A stretch of DNA of 39,534 bases from JANWKA01 sp035533815 (GTDB lineage Bacteria > Bacteroidota > Bacteroidia > Chitinophagales > Chitinophagaceae): the NCBI GenBank assembly GCA_035533815.1, contig DATLTB010000038.1, positions 1 to 39,534 on the forward strand, written 5' to 3'. Below are positions 32,462 through 39,534 of this stretch, piece after piece (position 1 is the first letter of the stretch; each line of letters opens with the position of its first letter). Under the pieces are notes generated by a model, which saw nothing but the letters and a program-made list of their open reading frames with translations, made no database searches and was not told the DNA's origin. The translations under genes were made by a program, and so were the position numbers.

Positions 32462-34390
32462 TTACTGTGCATCCTTGACCGTAATCTGATCTTTCAGCAT
32501 TTCCATGACGGTGCTGATGATCCCCTCTGCATCAAATCCGCATTCTTTCTGGAGTTCTGCCGGTTTGCCATGCTCAATCACCCGGTCCGGGATACCCAGT
32601 ATCCGGACCCGGGCATTATACCCGTGCATGGCCATAAATTCCAGGATGGCAGACCCGAAGCCTCCGGTAATGCAGCCGTCCTCCACGGTGATGATGCGGT
32701 CAAATGACCTGAAAATTTCATGGAGCAGTTTTTCATCCAGGGGCTTGACAAACCGCATATCGAAATGCGCGGGTGAAATCCCGTCCGTGATTAGCCGGCG
32801 CCTGGCTTCTGTCACCGTGTTCCCGGGATGTCCGTAGGAAAGTATGGCCAGCTCCCTCCCTGCGGCAATTTTTCTTCCGGTACCAATCCGGATCTTCTGG
32901 AATGGCCGGCGCCAGTCTGTCAGCACGCCTTCCCCCCTTGGGTACCGGATGACAAAAGGATGTTTGCTGGAGGGCAGCTGGGCAGTATACATCAGGTTCC
33001 GCAGCTCCTCTTCATTCATGGGAGCGCTGACGATCATATTGGGGAGGCAACGCATGAAGGCGATATCATAGGCTCCGTGATGGGTGGGTCCATCCTCACC
33101 GACCAGGCCGCCCCTGTCCAGGCAGAAAATCACCGGCAGGTCCTGGATAGCCACATCATGGATTACCTGATCATAAGCCCGCTGAATAAATGTGGAGTAA
33201 ATATTACAGTACACGATAAGTCCCTGTGTGGCCAGTCCTGCGCTAAGGGTAACGGCATGCTGTTCGCAAATGCCCACATCCAGGGCTCGGCCCGGCATCC
33301 GGTCCATCATGAATTTCAGGGAAGATCCCGATGGCATAGCGGGCGTAATGCCCATGATCCGGTCATTTTTTTCCGCGAGTTCCAGGATAGTATACCCGAA
33401 CACATCCTGGTATTTGGGGGGCTGGGGTCCTTCGACCTGTTTTTTACGGATCTCGCCAGTCAGCTTGTCAAATAATCCCGGAGCGTGCCATTTGGTCTGG
33501 TCCTTTTCTGCAAGGGCATACCCCTTTCCTTTGGTGGTCAGGATATGGAGGAGTTTAGGCCCCTGAATATGCCTGAGATCCTGAAGGGTATCGACCAGCT
33601 TTTGTACATTATGTCCGTCAATGGTTCCGAAGTACCGCAGGTTCAGGGCCTCAAACAGGTTGCTTGATCTGGTCACCATGCCCTTCATACTGGCTTCCAG
33701 CTTGGAAACCATTTCCCTGGAAAATCTGCTATGGGGCAGTTTTCCCAGCAGATTCCAAAGATCATCCCTCAGTTTATTATAGGTATAGGAGGTGGATATA
33801 TCCGTCAGGTATTCCTTCAGGGCTCCCACATTGGGATCAATGGACATGCCGTTGTCGTTCAGGATGATGAGCAGATTGGCATTGGAAACTCCGGCATGAT
33901 TAAGCGCCTCGAAGGCGATTCCGGCGGTCATGGCTCCGTCGCCGATCACGGCGATGTGATGGGTCTGGGTATCTCCCTTGGTTGCGGAAGCCAGCGCCAT
34001 GCCCAGGGCGGCAGAAATGGAAGTCGAGGAATGACCCACTCCGAAAGTATCATATTCACTTTCGCTTCTTTTCGGGAAGCCACTCAAGCCTCCGTATTTA
34101 CGGATACCATGAAACAAGCCCCTGCGTCCGGTCAGGATCTTATGGCCGTAAGCCTGGTGACCCACATCCCAGACCAGCTTGTCCTTCGGGGTCTGGAAGA
34201 CATAATGAAGGGCCACCGTCAGTTCAACCACTCCGAGACTGGCCGCAAAATGTCCCCCATGCACACTGACTACATCAATGATATACTGACGCAGTTCATC
34301 GCAAAGCTGATTCAGCTGTTCCCTGCTGAGGGTTCTCAGGTCAGCCGGGTCATTGATCTGACTGAGCAGCGGGCCTGCCTGGATATCCAT
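32462..34390 (-). CDS. dxs: 1-Deoxy-D-xylulose-5-phosphate synthase
   Basis: Thiamine-diphosphate enzyme that condenses pyruvate and glyceraldehyde 3-phosphate, the first step of the MEP isoprenoid pathway. The 642-aa protein has the family opening DLRTLSREQLNQLCDELR, HVGHQAYGHKIL-type segment VWDVGHQAYGHKIL (about 74-87), the TPP motif GDGAMTAG (about 152-159) to NDN, and the transketolase C-terminal part with VGEDGPTHHGAYDIAFM and DRGG. Length is normal. It supplies undecaprenyl carriers that UppP recycles elsewhere in the window. A TAATTTTG box lies 21 bases upstream. Confidence 0.96.
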   Translation of the reverse strand: MDIQAGPLLSQINDPADLRTLSREQLNQLCDELRQYIIDVVSVHGGHFAASLGVVELTVALHYVFQTPKDKLVWDVGHQAYGHKILTGRRGLFHGIRKYGGLSGFPKRSESEYDTFGVGHSSTSISAALGMALASATKGDTQTHHIAVIGDGAMTAGIAFEALNHAGVSNANLLIILNDNGMSIDPNVGALKEYLTDISTSYTYNKLRDDLWNLLGKLPHSRFSREMVSKLEASMKGMVTRSSNLFEALNLRYFGTIDGHNVQKLVDTLQDLRHIQGPKLLHILTTKGKGYALAEKDQTKWHAPGLFDKLTGEIRKKQVEGPQPPKYQDVFGYTILELAEKNDRIMGITPAMPSGSSLKFMMDRMPGRALDVGICEQHAVTLSAGLATQGLIVYCNIYSTFIQRAYDQVIHDVAIQDLPVIFCLDRGGLVGEDGPTHHGAYDIAFMRCLPNMIVSAPMNEEELRNLMYTAQLPSSKHPFVIRYPRGEGVLTDWRRPFQKIRIGTGRKIAAGRELAILSYGHPGNTVTEARRRLITDGISPAHFDMRFVKPLDEKLLHEIFRSFDRIITVEDGCITGGFGSAILEFMAMHGYNARVRILGIPDRVIEHGKPAELQKECGFDAEGIISTVMEMLKDQITVKDAQ

Positions 34391-34410
34391 GTGCCGGATG
34401 GTTTAAAATT

Positions 34411-34418
34411 CAAAATTA
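34411..34418 (-). promoter_or_regulatory. Candidate -7 box for dxs
   Basis: The minus strand reads TAATTTTG, matching TAnnTTTG, 20 bases before the dxs ATG. It would drive the dxs - LysE - reductase run. No clear -33 element. Confidence 0.4.
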
Positions 34419-34621
34419 ACGGAATATTTGCTCCCCTGAGCAGGTTTTTGAGTTGGATGGTCCTGGATGCGGTAACCATTCCCGGTGATTAAAAGACATT
34501 GCCAATCGACAGAACCGGCCGCTTGATGAATCCTGCAGTCCCTTGACTTTCAGGATCTGTCCGGTGATTCCCAATCCCCTTTCCTGCAAATGCCCTGATC
34601 CCCGGAACTGAAAAGGCATCC

Positions 34622-35314
34622 TCATTTTCCCCGGGAGATAAGTCCGCGGATGATCCGCTCCCGCTCTTTATATATTCCTGAAGTCCTGCTGATCTCCCGT
34701 TCAATGGTTTGCCGGTCAGCAATATCAGGATGTCCGCATCTCAAAGGCGGAGCTGGATTATATTCCAGCCCGAGTTCAATCTGGCGAGCCAGGATTTCTC
34801 CTTCCAGCAAACACACCAGGTAAAGGGCAAAATCAATACCGGCCGTCACCCCGCCTCCCGTAACCCGGTTGCGATCAGCTACCACCCGGTCCGCAGAAAC
34901 GTCCACGCCGAACAATTTAAGTAATGGAAGCGAGCGCCAGTGAGAGGTCGCCCTGAACCCATCCAGCAAGCCCGCCGCTGCCAGGACCAGGGATCCGGTG
35001 CATACCGAAGTCACATATTCAGCCCGGATTCCTTTCCCCCGAATGAATTCCAGAAAAGAGGAATCCTTGAGCAGGTCATTGATCCCACTGCCTCCGGGCA
35101 GGAAAAGAATGTCCATTTCCGGATCTTCGGATATTGAATCAGTTGCCGCTATTTTTAACCCTCCTTCGGCTTCGATCAAGCCCTTCATTTTAGCGATGAT
35201 GGCTATTTTCCAGCCGGGAACACGCGAAAAAACCTCGTACGGTCCGATGAAATCCTGAGCGGTGAATCCGTCAAAAAGGACCATGCCAATCTTTCTTTCG
35301 GCCATCGGAAGCAC
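34622..35314 (-). CDS. DJ-1/PfpI-family protein, isonitrile-hydratase-like
   Basis: A 230-aa cytoplasmic protein of the class I amidotransferase-like fold. It has the nucleophile elbow SVCTGSLVLAAAGLLDG (Cys at about 105), the supporting glutamate in GPYEVFSRVPGW (about 28) and ILFLPGGSGI. The pattern FRATSHWRSLPLLKLFGVDVSADRVVADR is characteristic of cyclohexyl-isocyanide hydratase and AraC-linked DJ-1 proteins. The first methionine could be M1 or M4 (MAERKIG). An isonitrile, glyoxalase or protein-repair substrate is possible; sequence alone does not decide. It lies 40 bases after the NYN-domain gene. Confidence 0.86.
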   Translation of the reverse strand: MLPMAERKIGMVLFDGFTAQDFIGPYEVFSRVPGWKIAIIAKMKGLIEAEGGLKIAATDSISEDPEMDILFLPGGSGINDLLKDSSFLEFIRGKGIRAEYVTSVCTGSLVLAAAGLLDGFRATSHWRSLPLLKLFGVDVSADRVVADRNRVTGGGVTAGIDFALYLVCLLEGEILARQIELGLEYNPAPPLRCGHPDIADRQTIEREISRTSGIYKERERIIRGLISRGK

Positions 35315-35354
35315 ATATTAACAATAGGAGAAAAACTTTAGCTCAGGTATCCGT

Positions 35355-36101
35355 TCACTTGATCCGTACATATACATTTTTGGAGTTCCTGATTCCCGTA
35401 TCCCGTTCATCCACCTCATACTGGCTCAAACTTCTGATGAGCAGGAGCAACTTCTTAAATCCATAGTTGCGGGGATCGAAATCAGGTTGCTTTTTGATCA
35501 GCAGGTTTCCGAGTTCACCAAGGAATGCCCATCCATTTTCATCAGCCAGGTCACTGATGCTGGCGGACAGGAGATTGACCAGTTTCTTATCCGCGGTGTC
35601 AATGGTTTCAGGCCTTCCCCTGGTTTTTGGTCCCTTCAGGGATCTGGGTTCCCGTTCCTCCCCAATCAGGATCTCAATATATATGAACTTTTCACAGGCC
35701 GCCCGGAATGGGCTGGGGGTTTTCTTCTCCCCCAGACCGAACACCTTCATTCCAGCTTCGCGGAGCCGGACAGCCAGCCGGGTGAAATCGCTGTCACTGG
35801 AGACCAGGCAAAACCCGTTCACCCTTCCGGTATATAAGATATCCATGGCATCAATGATCATGGCGGAATCAGTGGCATTTTTTCCCGATGTATAGCTGTA
35901 TTGCTGAATGGGGGTGAATGCATGTTCCAGCAGCACGGGTTTCCACCCCGTCAGGTTAGGCCGGGTCCAGTCCCCATAAATTCGTTTGAATGTAGGTGTA
36001 CCGTATTTGGCCACTTCTTCCATAATGCCATTGATATAGCTGCTGGGGATGTTGTCTGCATCGATCAAAATGGCCAGTAAAAGGTCCTTGGGATTATCCA
36101 T
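35355..36101 (-). CDS. NYN-domain (PIN-like RNase) protein with LOTUS/OST-HTH-like C-terminus
   Basis: A 248-aa protein. Residues about 8-150 form an NYN domain with the acidic set of a PIN-like nuclease: LAILIDADNIP (D14 and D16), NATDSAMIIDAMDIL (D80 and D86) and LVSSDSDFTRLAVRLREAGMKVFGLG (D100, D102). A C-terminal helical domain (about 170-245, LVNLLSASISDLADENGWAFLGELGNLLIKKQPDFDPRNYGFKKLLLLIRS) has the LOTUS/OST-HTH pattern, which binds RNA or protein. This architecture suggests RNA processing or decay; bacterial targets are mostly unknown. It begins 20 bases after the ggt stop, so it is probably translated from the same transcript. Confidence 0.87.
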   Translation of the reverse strand: MDNPKDLLLAILIDADNIPSSYINGIMEEVAKYGTPTFKRIYGDWTRPNLTGWKPVLLEHAFTPIQQYSYTSGKNATDSAMIIDAMDILYTGRVNGFCLVSSDSDFTRLAVRLREAGMKVFGLGEKKTPSPFRAACEKFIYIEILIGEEREPRSLKGPKTRGRPETIDTADKKLVNLLSASISDLADENGWAFLGELGNLLIKKQPDFDPRNYGFKKLLLLIRSLSQYEVDERDTGIRNSKNVYVRIK

Positions 36102-36121
36102 GTGTAATGATTAAATCCGGG

Positions 36122-37867
36122 TCAGTATCCGGCGGCCATTCCGTCCTTACGCGGATCGGAGGCACCGTAATATACCTTATTGACCGGATCGTACCTGATC
36201 GCCTGGTAACCTCCGTAATTTCCCGGAGGTTCAAAGCCTACCTGATAGCCCATCTGCATCAGTTTTCTGATGCTGGAGAACGGAAATCCGGATTCCAGTA
36301 ATATCTCCCCTCCCCCCTGTCTGGGGAAGCCGGTGGGCTGCGAAGACCCATGATGATCAATGCGCGGAGCATCCCCGGCCTCCTGTATATTCATGTGGAA
36401 ATCGATCATATTCATCAGGACCTCCACCTGTCCCATGGGCTGGAAACTCCCACCCATGACCCCGAAGCTCATATAGGGTAATTTATCCTTGGTCACAAAG
36501 GCAGGGATGATGGTGTTAAAAGGTCGTTTATGGGGAGCATAGGTATTGTTCTGTCCCTTGTGAAGGGTAAATAAATTCCCCCTGTTCTGTAATATGAATC
36601 CCAGTCCATCAGGGACCATCCCGGATCCCCAGGCATAGAAATTGCTCTGGATGAGCGAAACCATATTACCTGAGTCATCGGCTACTGTCAGGTAAACTGT
36701 TTCCCCGTTATTGAGCATGGAATCCGATCCAGCTGAATAGTCTACCATGGCCGTATCCATGCTGATCAGCTTTCGTCTCTGGGCTGCATAGGCTTTTGAA
36801 ATCAGCTGACTGACCGGCACCCTGGCGAAATCCGGGTCTGCATAATATTTAGCCCGGTCTTCATATACCAGCTTTTTAGCTTCCACAAACAGGTGGATAT
36901 GCTCAGCACTTCCAAATGGAATCTTGCTGAAATCATATCCTTCCAGGATATTCAGCATTTGCAGCACCGCAATACCCTGCCCGTTAGGCGGAAGTTCCCA
37001 GATCCGGTAACCCCGGTAGGTGGAAGATACTGGCTGCACCCACTGGCTATGATAGGTAGCCAGGTCATTATAGGACAGGTACCCTCCTTGCTTTTGGATG
37101 AAATCCGCTATGGTATGGGCTATCTGCCCGCGATAAAATGAATCCCTGCCCCCATTGGCAATTCTCTGGAGGGTGCGGGCGAGATATGGGTTGCGGAACA
37201 TTTCGCCCCATCCGGGTGCCTTCCCTCCCGGCAGGTAGGTTTTAGCCACATTGGGGAAAGCAGCAAAACGCTTTTGCAATTCTTTCCAGTAAAAAGCCGG
37301 TTCATCTTCCATCGGATGACCATCCCGGGCATACCCGATGGCCGGCGCCAGGACCACGGACATCGGGAGCTTGCCAAACCTGCCATGCAGGGTAAACCAA
37401 CCATCCACACAACCTGGTACCGAGACCGGCAGGGGTCCGGAAGTAGGGATATATTTCAACCCTTTTTCTTTGAAATCGGCCAGGGTCAGATTACGGGGTG
37501 AAGGGCCTGATGCATTAAGCCCGTATAATCGGCGGGTTTTTGCATTGTATACTATGGCAAACAGGTCACCCCCAACCCCATTCATTTCCGGATCAGTTAC
37601 TCCCAGGACTGCATTGGCTCCGATTGCGGCATCCACTGCATTGCCGCCCTTTCTCAGGATATCAATGGCGGCCATAGTAGCCAGGGGATTGCTGGTACAG
37701 GCCATGCCATGGGTGGCCATGACTACGGATCGGGTATCAAATGGCCAGCCGGTAAGCCGGTCCTGTGCTCCCGAAGGATGGGTCGGCAGAAAAAAGACTA
37801 CCCACATGATCAGGACCGGAACAGCGGACCATCCTTTTTTCACTCCCGGGATACCAGGTTTGGGCAA
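36122..37867 (-). CDS. ggt: Gamma-glutamyltransferase
   Basis: Periplasmic or secreted Ntn-hydrolase that cleaves gamma-glutamyl bonds of glutathione and glutamine. The 581-aa precursor starts at a TTG (37867-37865) followed by a basic stretch and a hydrophobic core ending in SGAQ, a Sec signal; no ATG lies upstream in frame, and the next, M22, would shorten the signal. Family motifs are MATHGMACTSNPLATMAAIDILRKGGNAVDAAIGANAVLGV (about 50-91) and the autocleavage threonine in NNGETVYLTVADDSGNMVSLIQSN. The catalytic TVADD/T-H/S-D pattern is intact. It leads a run with the NYN and DJ-1 genes. Confidence 0.93.
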   Translation of the reverse strand: MPKPGIPGVKKGWSAVPVLIMWVVFFLPTHPSGAQDRLTGWPFDTRSVVMATHGMACTSNPLATMAAIDILRKGGNAVDAAIGANAVLGVTDPEMNGVGGDLFAIVYNAKTRRLYGLNASGPSPRNLTLADFKEKGLKYIPTSGPLPVSVPGCVDGWFTLHGRFGKLPMSVVLAPAIGYARDGHPMEDEPAFYWKELQKRFAAFPNVAKTYLPGGKAPGWGEMFRNPYLARTLQRIANGGRDSFYRGQIAHTIADFIQKQGGYLSYNDLATYHSQWVQPVSSTYRGYRIWELPPNGQGIAVLQMLNILEGYDFSKIPFGSAEHIHLFVEAKKLVYEDRAKYYADPDFARVPVSQLISKAYAAQRRKLISMDTAMVDYSAGSDSMLNNGETVYLTVADDSGNMVSLIQSNFYAWGSGMVPDGLGFILQNRGNLFTLHKGQNNTYAPHKRPFNTIIPAFVTKDKLPYMSFGVMGGSFQPMGQVEVLMNMIDFHMNIQEAGDAPRIDHHGSSQPTGFPRQGGGEILLESGFPFSSIRKLMQMGYQVGFEPPGNYGGYQAIRYDPVNKVYYGASDPRKDGMAAGY

Positions 37868-38320
37868 AAATGAAGGGATAAATCGCGGATTAAGAAAAAA
37901 TAATTTGATACAGCACTGGTTTAAGCTTGACTTTAAAATAATATGCAGGCCTCATTTCAAAGATAAGAAAACCAGATTACGATAGAAAGCATTTATTCCT
38001 TGCCTTTTTCAAATAACTGATTATTAATATTTTATATAATCATTAACCCCTTGAGGAAAAATTTCAGGAATGCCGGGTTAATTTTTAAACCTTTGCCTGC
38101 ATGCAGCGTCCAAGTACTGGTTTATCATTATAGGTAATTCATTTAGGGGGGAAATTCCAGGTCCTGTCTGATCTGGAATTTCCTTTTTTTAGGAAATGAA
38201 GGATATCAATTCCGCTGCATTTCTCCAAATCACCCTATCTTGGCCCAACTTCCCCCATTTGGATATCCTGGCAAAACTTGCGATATTGTAAGCGGATATC
38301 CCGGAGGGCGGAAGGCCATT
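37868..38320. other. Divergent intergenic region with a candidate small RNA or attenuated leader
   Basis: Between ggt (minus) and the sigma factor (plus) no coding frame is convincing. Visible elements are a 10-bp palindrome CTGCATGCAG at about 38098-38107 and the strong plus-strand terminator at 38150-38190. A transcript starting somewhere after about 37980 and ending there would be a small RNA of roughly 100-200 bases, or the sigma factor's leader could be attenuated at that point. Confidence 0.45.
38150..38190 (+). terminator. Strong intrinsic terminator with no upstream plus-strand gene
   Basis: GGAAATTCCAG (38150-38160) pairs perfectly with CTGGAATTTCC (38173-38183) around a 12-base loop, followed by seven T (38184-38190): a textbook Rho-independent terminator. 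The nearest coding gene on its left, ggt, is transcribed away from it, so it must end a non-coding transcript or attenuate the leader of the sigma factor gene, which starts 131 bases downstream. Confidence 0.75.
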
Positions 38321-38872
38321 ATGTCTGTATCCCAGGAAGATAAGGAGTTGCTGGAAATATACCGTGACCCGGCTTCCCGGGAAAAGGGATTTACCCTGAT
38401 CATAAAAAAATACCAGGAAAGGTTGTATTGGCATATCCGCAGGATGGTAGTGAGCCATGAAGATGCCAATGACGTGCTGCAGAACATGTTCATCAAGGTC
38501 TGGAATAACCTGGCCAGCTTCCGGGAAGACTCCCAGTTGTATACCTGGCTTTACCGGATCGCCACCAATGAATCCCTCACCTTCCTGGAACAGGCAAAAA
38601 GGAGATCCTCGGTTTCCCTTTCAGACCTGGAAGGGGAGCTGAGCAACAAACTGACCGCAGATAAGCATTTCGATGGCACCAAATTGGAATGGAAACTGCA
38701 ACAGGCCATACTTACCTTGCCGGAAAAGCAGCGGGCAGTATTTCATCTGCGGTACTATGATGAAATGCCCTATGAGGAAATGAGCCGGGTCCTGGAAACA
38801 TCGCAGGGAGCGCTGAAAGCCTCTTATCATCATGCAGTTAAAAAAATTGAGGAATATATAAAAAACAGGTAG
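38321..38872 (+). CDS. RNA polymerase sigma-70-family (ECF-type) factor
   Basis: A 183-aa sigma factor when started at ATG 38321 (MSVSQEDKELLEIYRD); an upstream in-frame ATG at 38240 adds 27 residues without family character. Region 2 is at about 25-90 (KKYQERLYWHIRRMVVSHEDANDVLQNMFIKVWNNLASF, then LYTWLYRIATNESLTFLEQ). Region 4 is at about 125-175 (LPEKQRAVFHLRYYDEMPYEEMSRVLETSQGALKASYHHAVKKIEEY). There is no large non-conserved region between, as in ECF factors. An anti-sigma gene usually follows immediately in such Bacteroidota loci; here a Shine-Dalgarno-like GGCGGAG comes after the stop but a TnpB element follows instead. The leader may be attenuated by the terminator at 38150-38190. Confidence 0.92.
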   Translation: MSVSQEDKELLEIYRDPASREKGFTLIIKKYQERLYWHIRRMVVSHEDANDVLQNMFIKVWNNLASFREDSQLYTWLYRIATNESLTFLEQAKRRSSVSLSDLEGELSNKLTADKHFDGTKLEWKLQQAILTLPEKQRAVFHLRYYDEMPYEEMSRVLETSQGALKASYHHAVKKIEEYIKNR

Positions 38873-38923
38873 GCGGAGATTAAAATAAGGTTAGTCACCT
38901 ATATACTATTGGGACCAATCCAG

Positions 38924-38931
38924 TAATTTTG
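38924..38931 (+). promoter_or_regulatory. Candidate -7 box for tnpB
   Basis: TAATTTTG matches TAnnTTTG and ends 3 bases before the tnpB ATG, implying a leaderless or almost leaderless transcript. No -33 match at the expected spacing. Confidence 0.3.
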
Positions 38932-38934
38932 TCC

Positions 38935-39534
38935 ATGCTTAAAGCATACAAATATCGAATTTATCCAACTAAGGACCAGAAGATTCTTATCAACAAAACC
39001 TTTGGGTGTGTCCGATATGTATATAATGCCTCCTTGTATTTACGGAGATGGCTATGGGAAACGAAACGGGTCATAAGGGCATATGATCTGATGAAACAAG
39101 TATCAGAAACCAAACAGGTATTTCCCTGGTTAGCAGAACCGGATAGTCAATCGCTTAATGCTGCCATATTGAATATGGACAAAGCTTATCAGCATTTCTT
39201 TAGGGGAGGGGGATTTCCCAACTATAAAAAACGGGGAGGACATCAGTCTTTTCAGTGTCCTTGTAATAAGAGGGAAATTAATTGGGATAAATCTACCTTA
39301 ACCATCCCGAAAATGGTGGATATTCCCATAGTCTTATCCCGTAGGTTTGAGGGTAAGATAAAAACAGTAACCATTAGTATTACCCCAACGGGAAAATACT
39401 TCGCTTCTATCTTAGTGGATAGGGAACTAAAACTTCCCGTGAAACCAATGATTGAAGAGGGAAATACCTTGGGGATCGATCTTGGACTAAAGGATTTTGT
39501 GATTACTTCCGATGGGATTAAAATTCCTTCTCCC
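38935..39534 (+). CDS. tnpB: TnpB RNA-guided nuclease, N-terminal part
   Basis: The first 200 codons of an IS200/IS605 OrfB/TnpB protein, open to the last base. It starts MLKAYKYRIYPTKDQKILINKTFGCVRYVYNASL, the classic TnpB N-terminus, with the FPNYKKRGGHQSFQ block at about 94-107. The first RuvC catalytic aspartate is D182 in GIDLGLKDFVITSDG. TnpB proteins are ancestors of Cas12 and use an RNA from the element's right end to cut DNA, which helps retain the element. The remaining RuvC residues, the zinc ribbon and the guide RNA would lie beyond the edge. Confidence 0.88.
   Translation, partial: MLKAYKYRIYPTKDQKILINKTFGCVRYVYNASLYLRRWLWETKRVIRAYDLMKQVSETKQVFPWLAEPDSQSLNAAILNMDKAYQHFFRGGGFPNYKKRGGHQSFQCPCNKREINWDKSTLTIPKMVDIPIVLSRRFEGKIKTVTISITPTGKYFASILVDRELKLPVKPMIEEGNTLGIDLGLKDFVITSDGIKIPSP

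Larger units (their letters stand above)
38880..39534 (+). mobile_element. IS200/IS605-type element, left part only, right edge cut
   Basis: The element begins somewhere between the sigma stop (38872) and the tnpB start (38935) and runs off the window. A short hairpin ATTGG-GA-CCAAT at 38908-38919 could be the subterminal palindrome of the left end that TnpA-type transposases recognise. No tnpA is seen upstream, so this may be a tnpB-only (IS1341-like) element. Exact left end and target-site motif are not resolved. Confidence 0.55.

Noticed and set aside
38240..38320. Extended N-terminus of the sigma factor from an upstream ATG
   Set aside because: The 27 extra residues (MAQLPPFGYPGK...) do not resemble a sigma factor, whereas MSVSQEDKELLEIYRD at 38321 does.
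1..39534. CRISPR arrays, tRNA or rRNA genes, and toxin-antitoxin pairs
   Set aside because: No regularly spaced repeats, no cloverleaf-like stretch and no small paired genes with toxin-antitoxin character were seen.

Overview
The window looks like a chromosomal segment of a Bacteroidota species, probably near Chitinophagaceae. The evidence is lineage-typical families (a DUF3098-type protein behind ftsX, a DUF3078-type outer-membrane protein, a PaaE-type reductase), weak Shine-Dalgarno signals, and repeated TAnnTTTG boxes (the Bacteroidota sigma -7 element) just upstream of several genes. Most genes are housekeeping or general metabolism. Three A+T-rich stretches look like accessory DNA: about 59-4090, 9152-11580, and from about 38880 to the right edge.

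Layout. 1-4097: the first codons of a minus-strand gene (possibly ruvB), a long gene-poor gap with one small ORF, an unrecognised secreted protein, and an IS4-type transposase whose start codon sits inside two mutually exclusive hairpins. 4098-9151: leuS on minus, divergent from ftsX - DUF3098 - uppP on plus. 9152-11580: an A+T-rich island with a Crp/Fnr-type regulator and a TIM-barrel, glycosidase-like protein. 11583-13287: ald and tsaE on minus. 13420-17318: a copper-type P-ATPase and recQ on plus; recQ converges on a secreted esterase, and both stop codons lie in one perfect hairpin. 18752-20728: a secreted PepSY-like small protein, a divergent GroES-like protein and an MBL hydrolase on minus. 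21288-30578: mscL, a DUF3078 protein, scpA overlapping an AraC regulator, yceI, two adjacent pirins, a helical protein and a 1005-residue secreted double pectate-lyase-like protein with a C-terminal propeller, all on plus. 30701-37867: two minus-strand clusters, dxs - LysE exporter - ferredoxin-type reductase, and ggt - NYN-domain protein - DJ-1/PfpI protein. 37868-39534: an intergenic region with a strong terminator that no annotated gene explains, a sigma-70-family factor, and the 5' part of a TnpB gene running off the edge where an anti-sigma gene might be expected.

The themes are envelope and division (ftsX, uppP, mscL, DUF3078), isoprenoid supply (dxs and, for lipid-carrier recycling, uppP), DNA maintenance (recQ, scpA), metal and redox stress (copper ATPase, pirins, YceI, reductase) and polysaccharide use (pectate-lyase-like protein, esterase). 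I saw no tRNA, rRNA or CRISPR array. The best leads for something undescribed are the orphan terminator before the sigma factor, the two-hairpin switch on the transposase start, and the Crp/TIM-barrel island.
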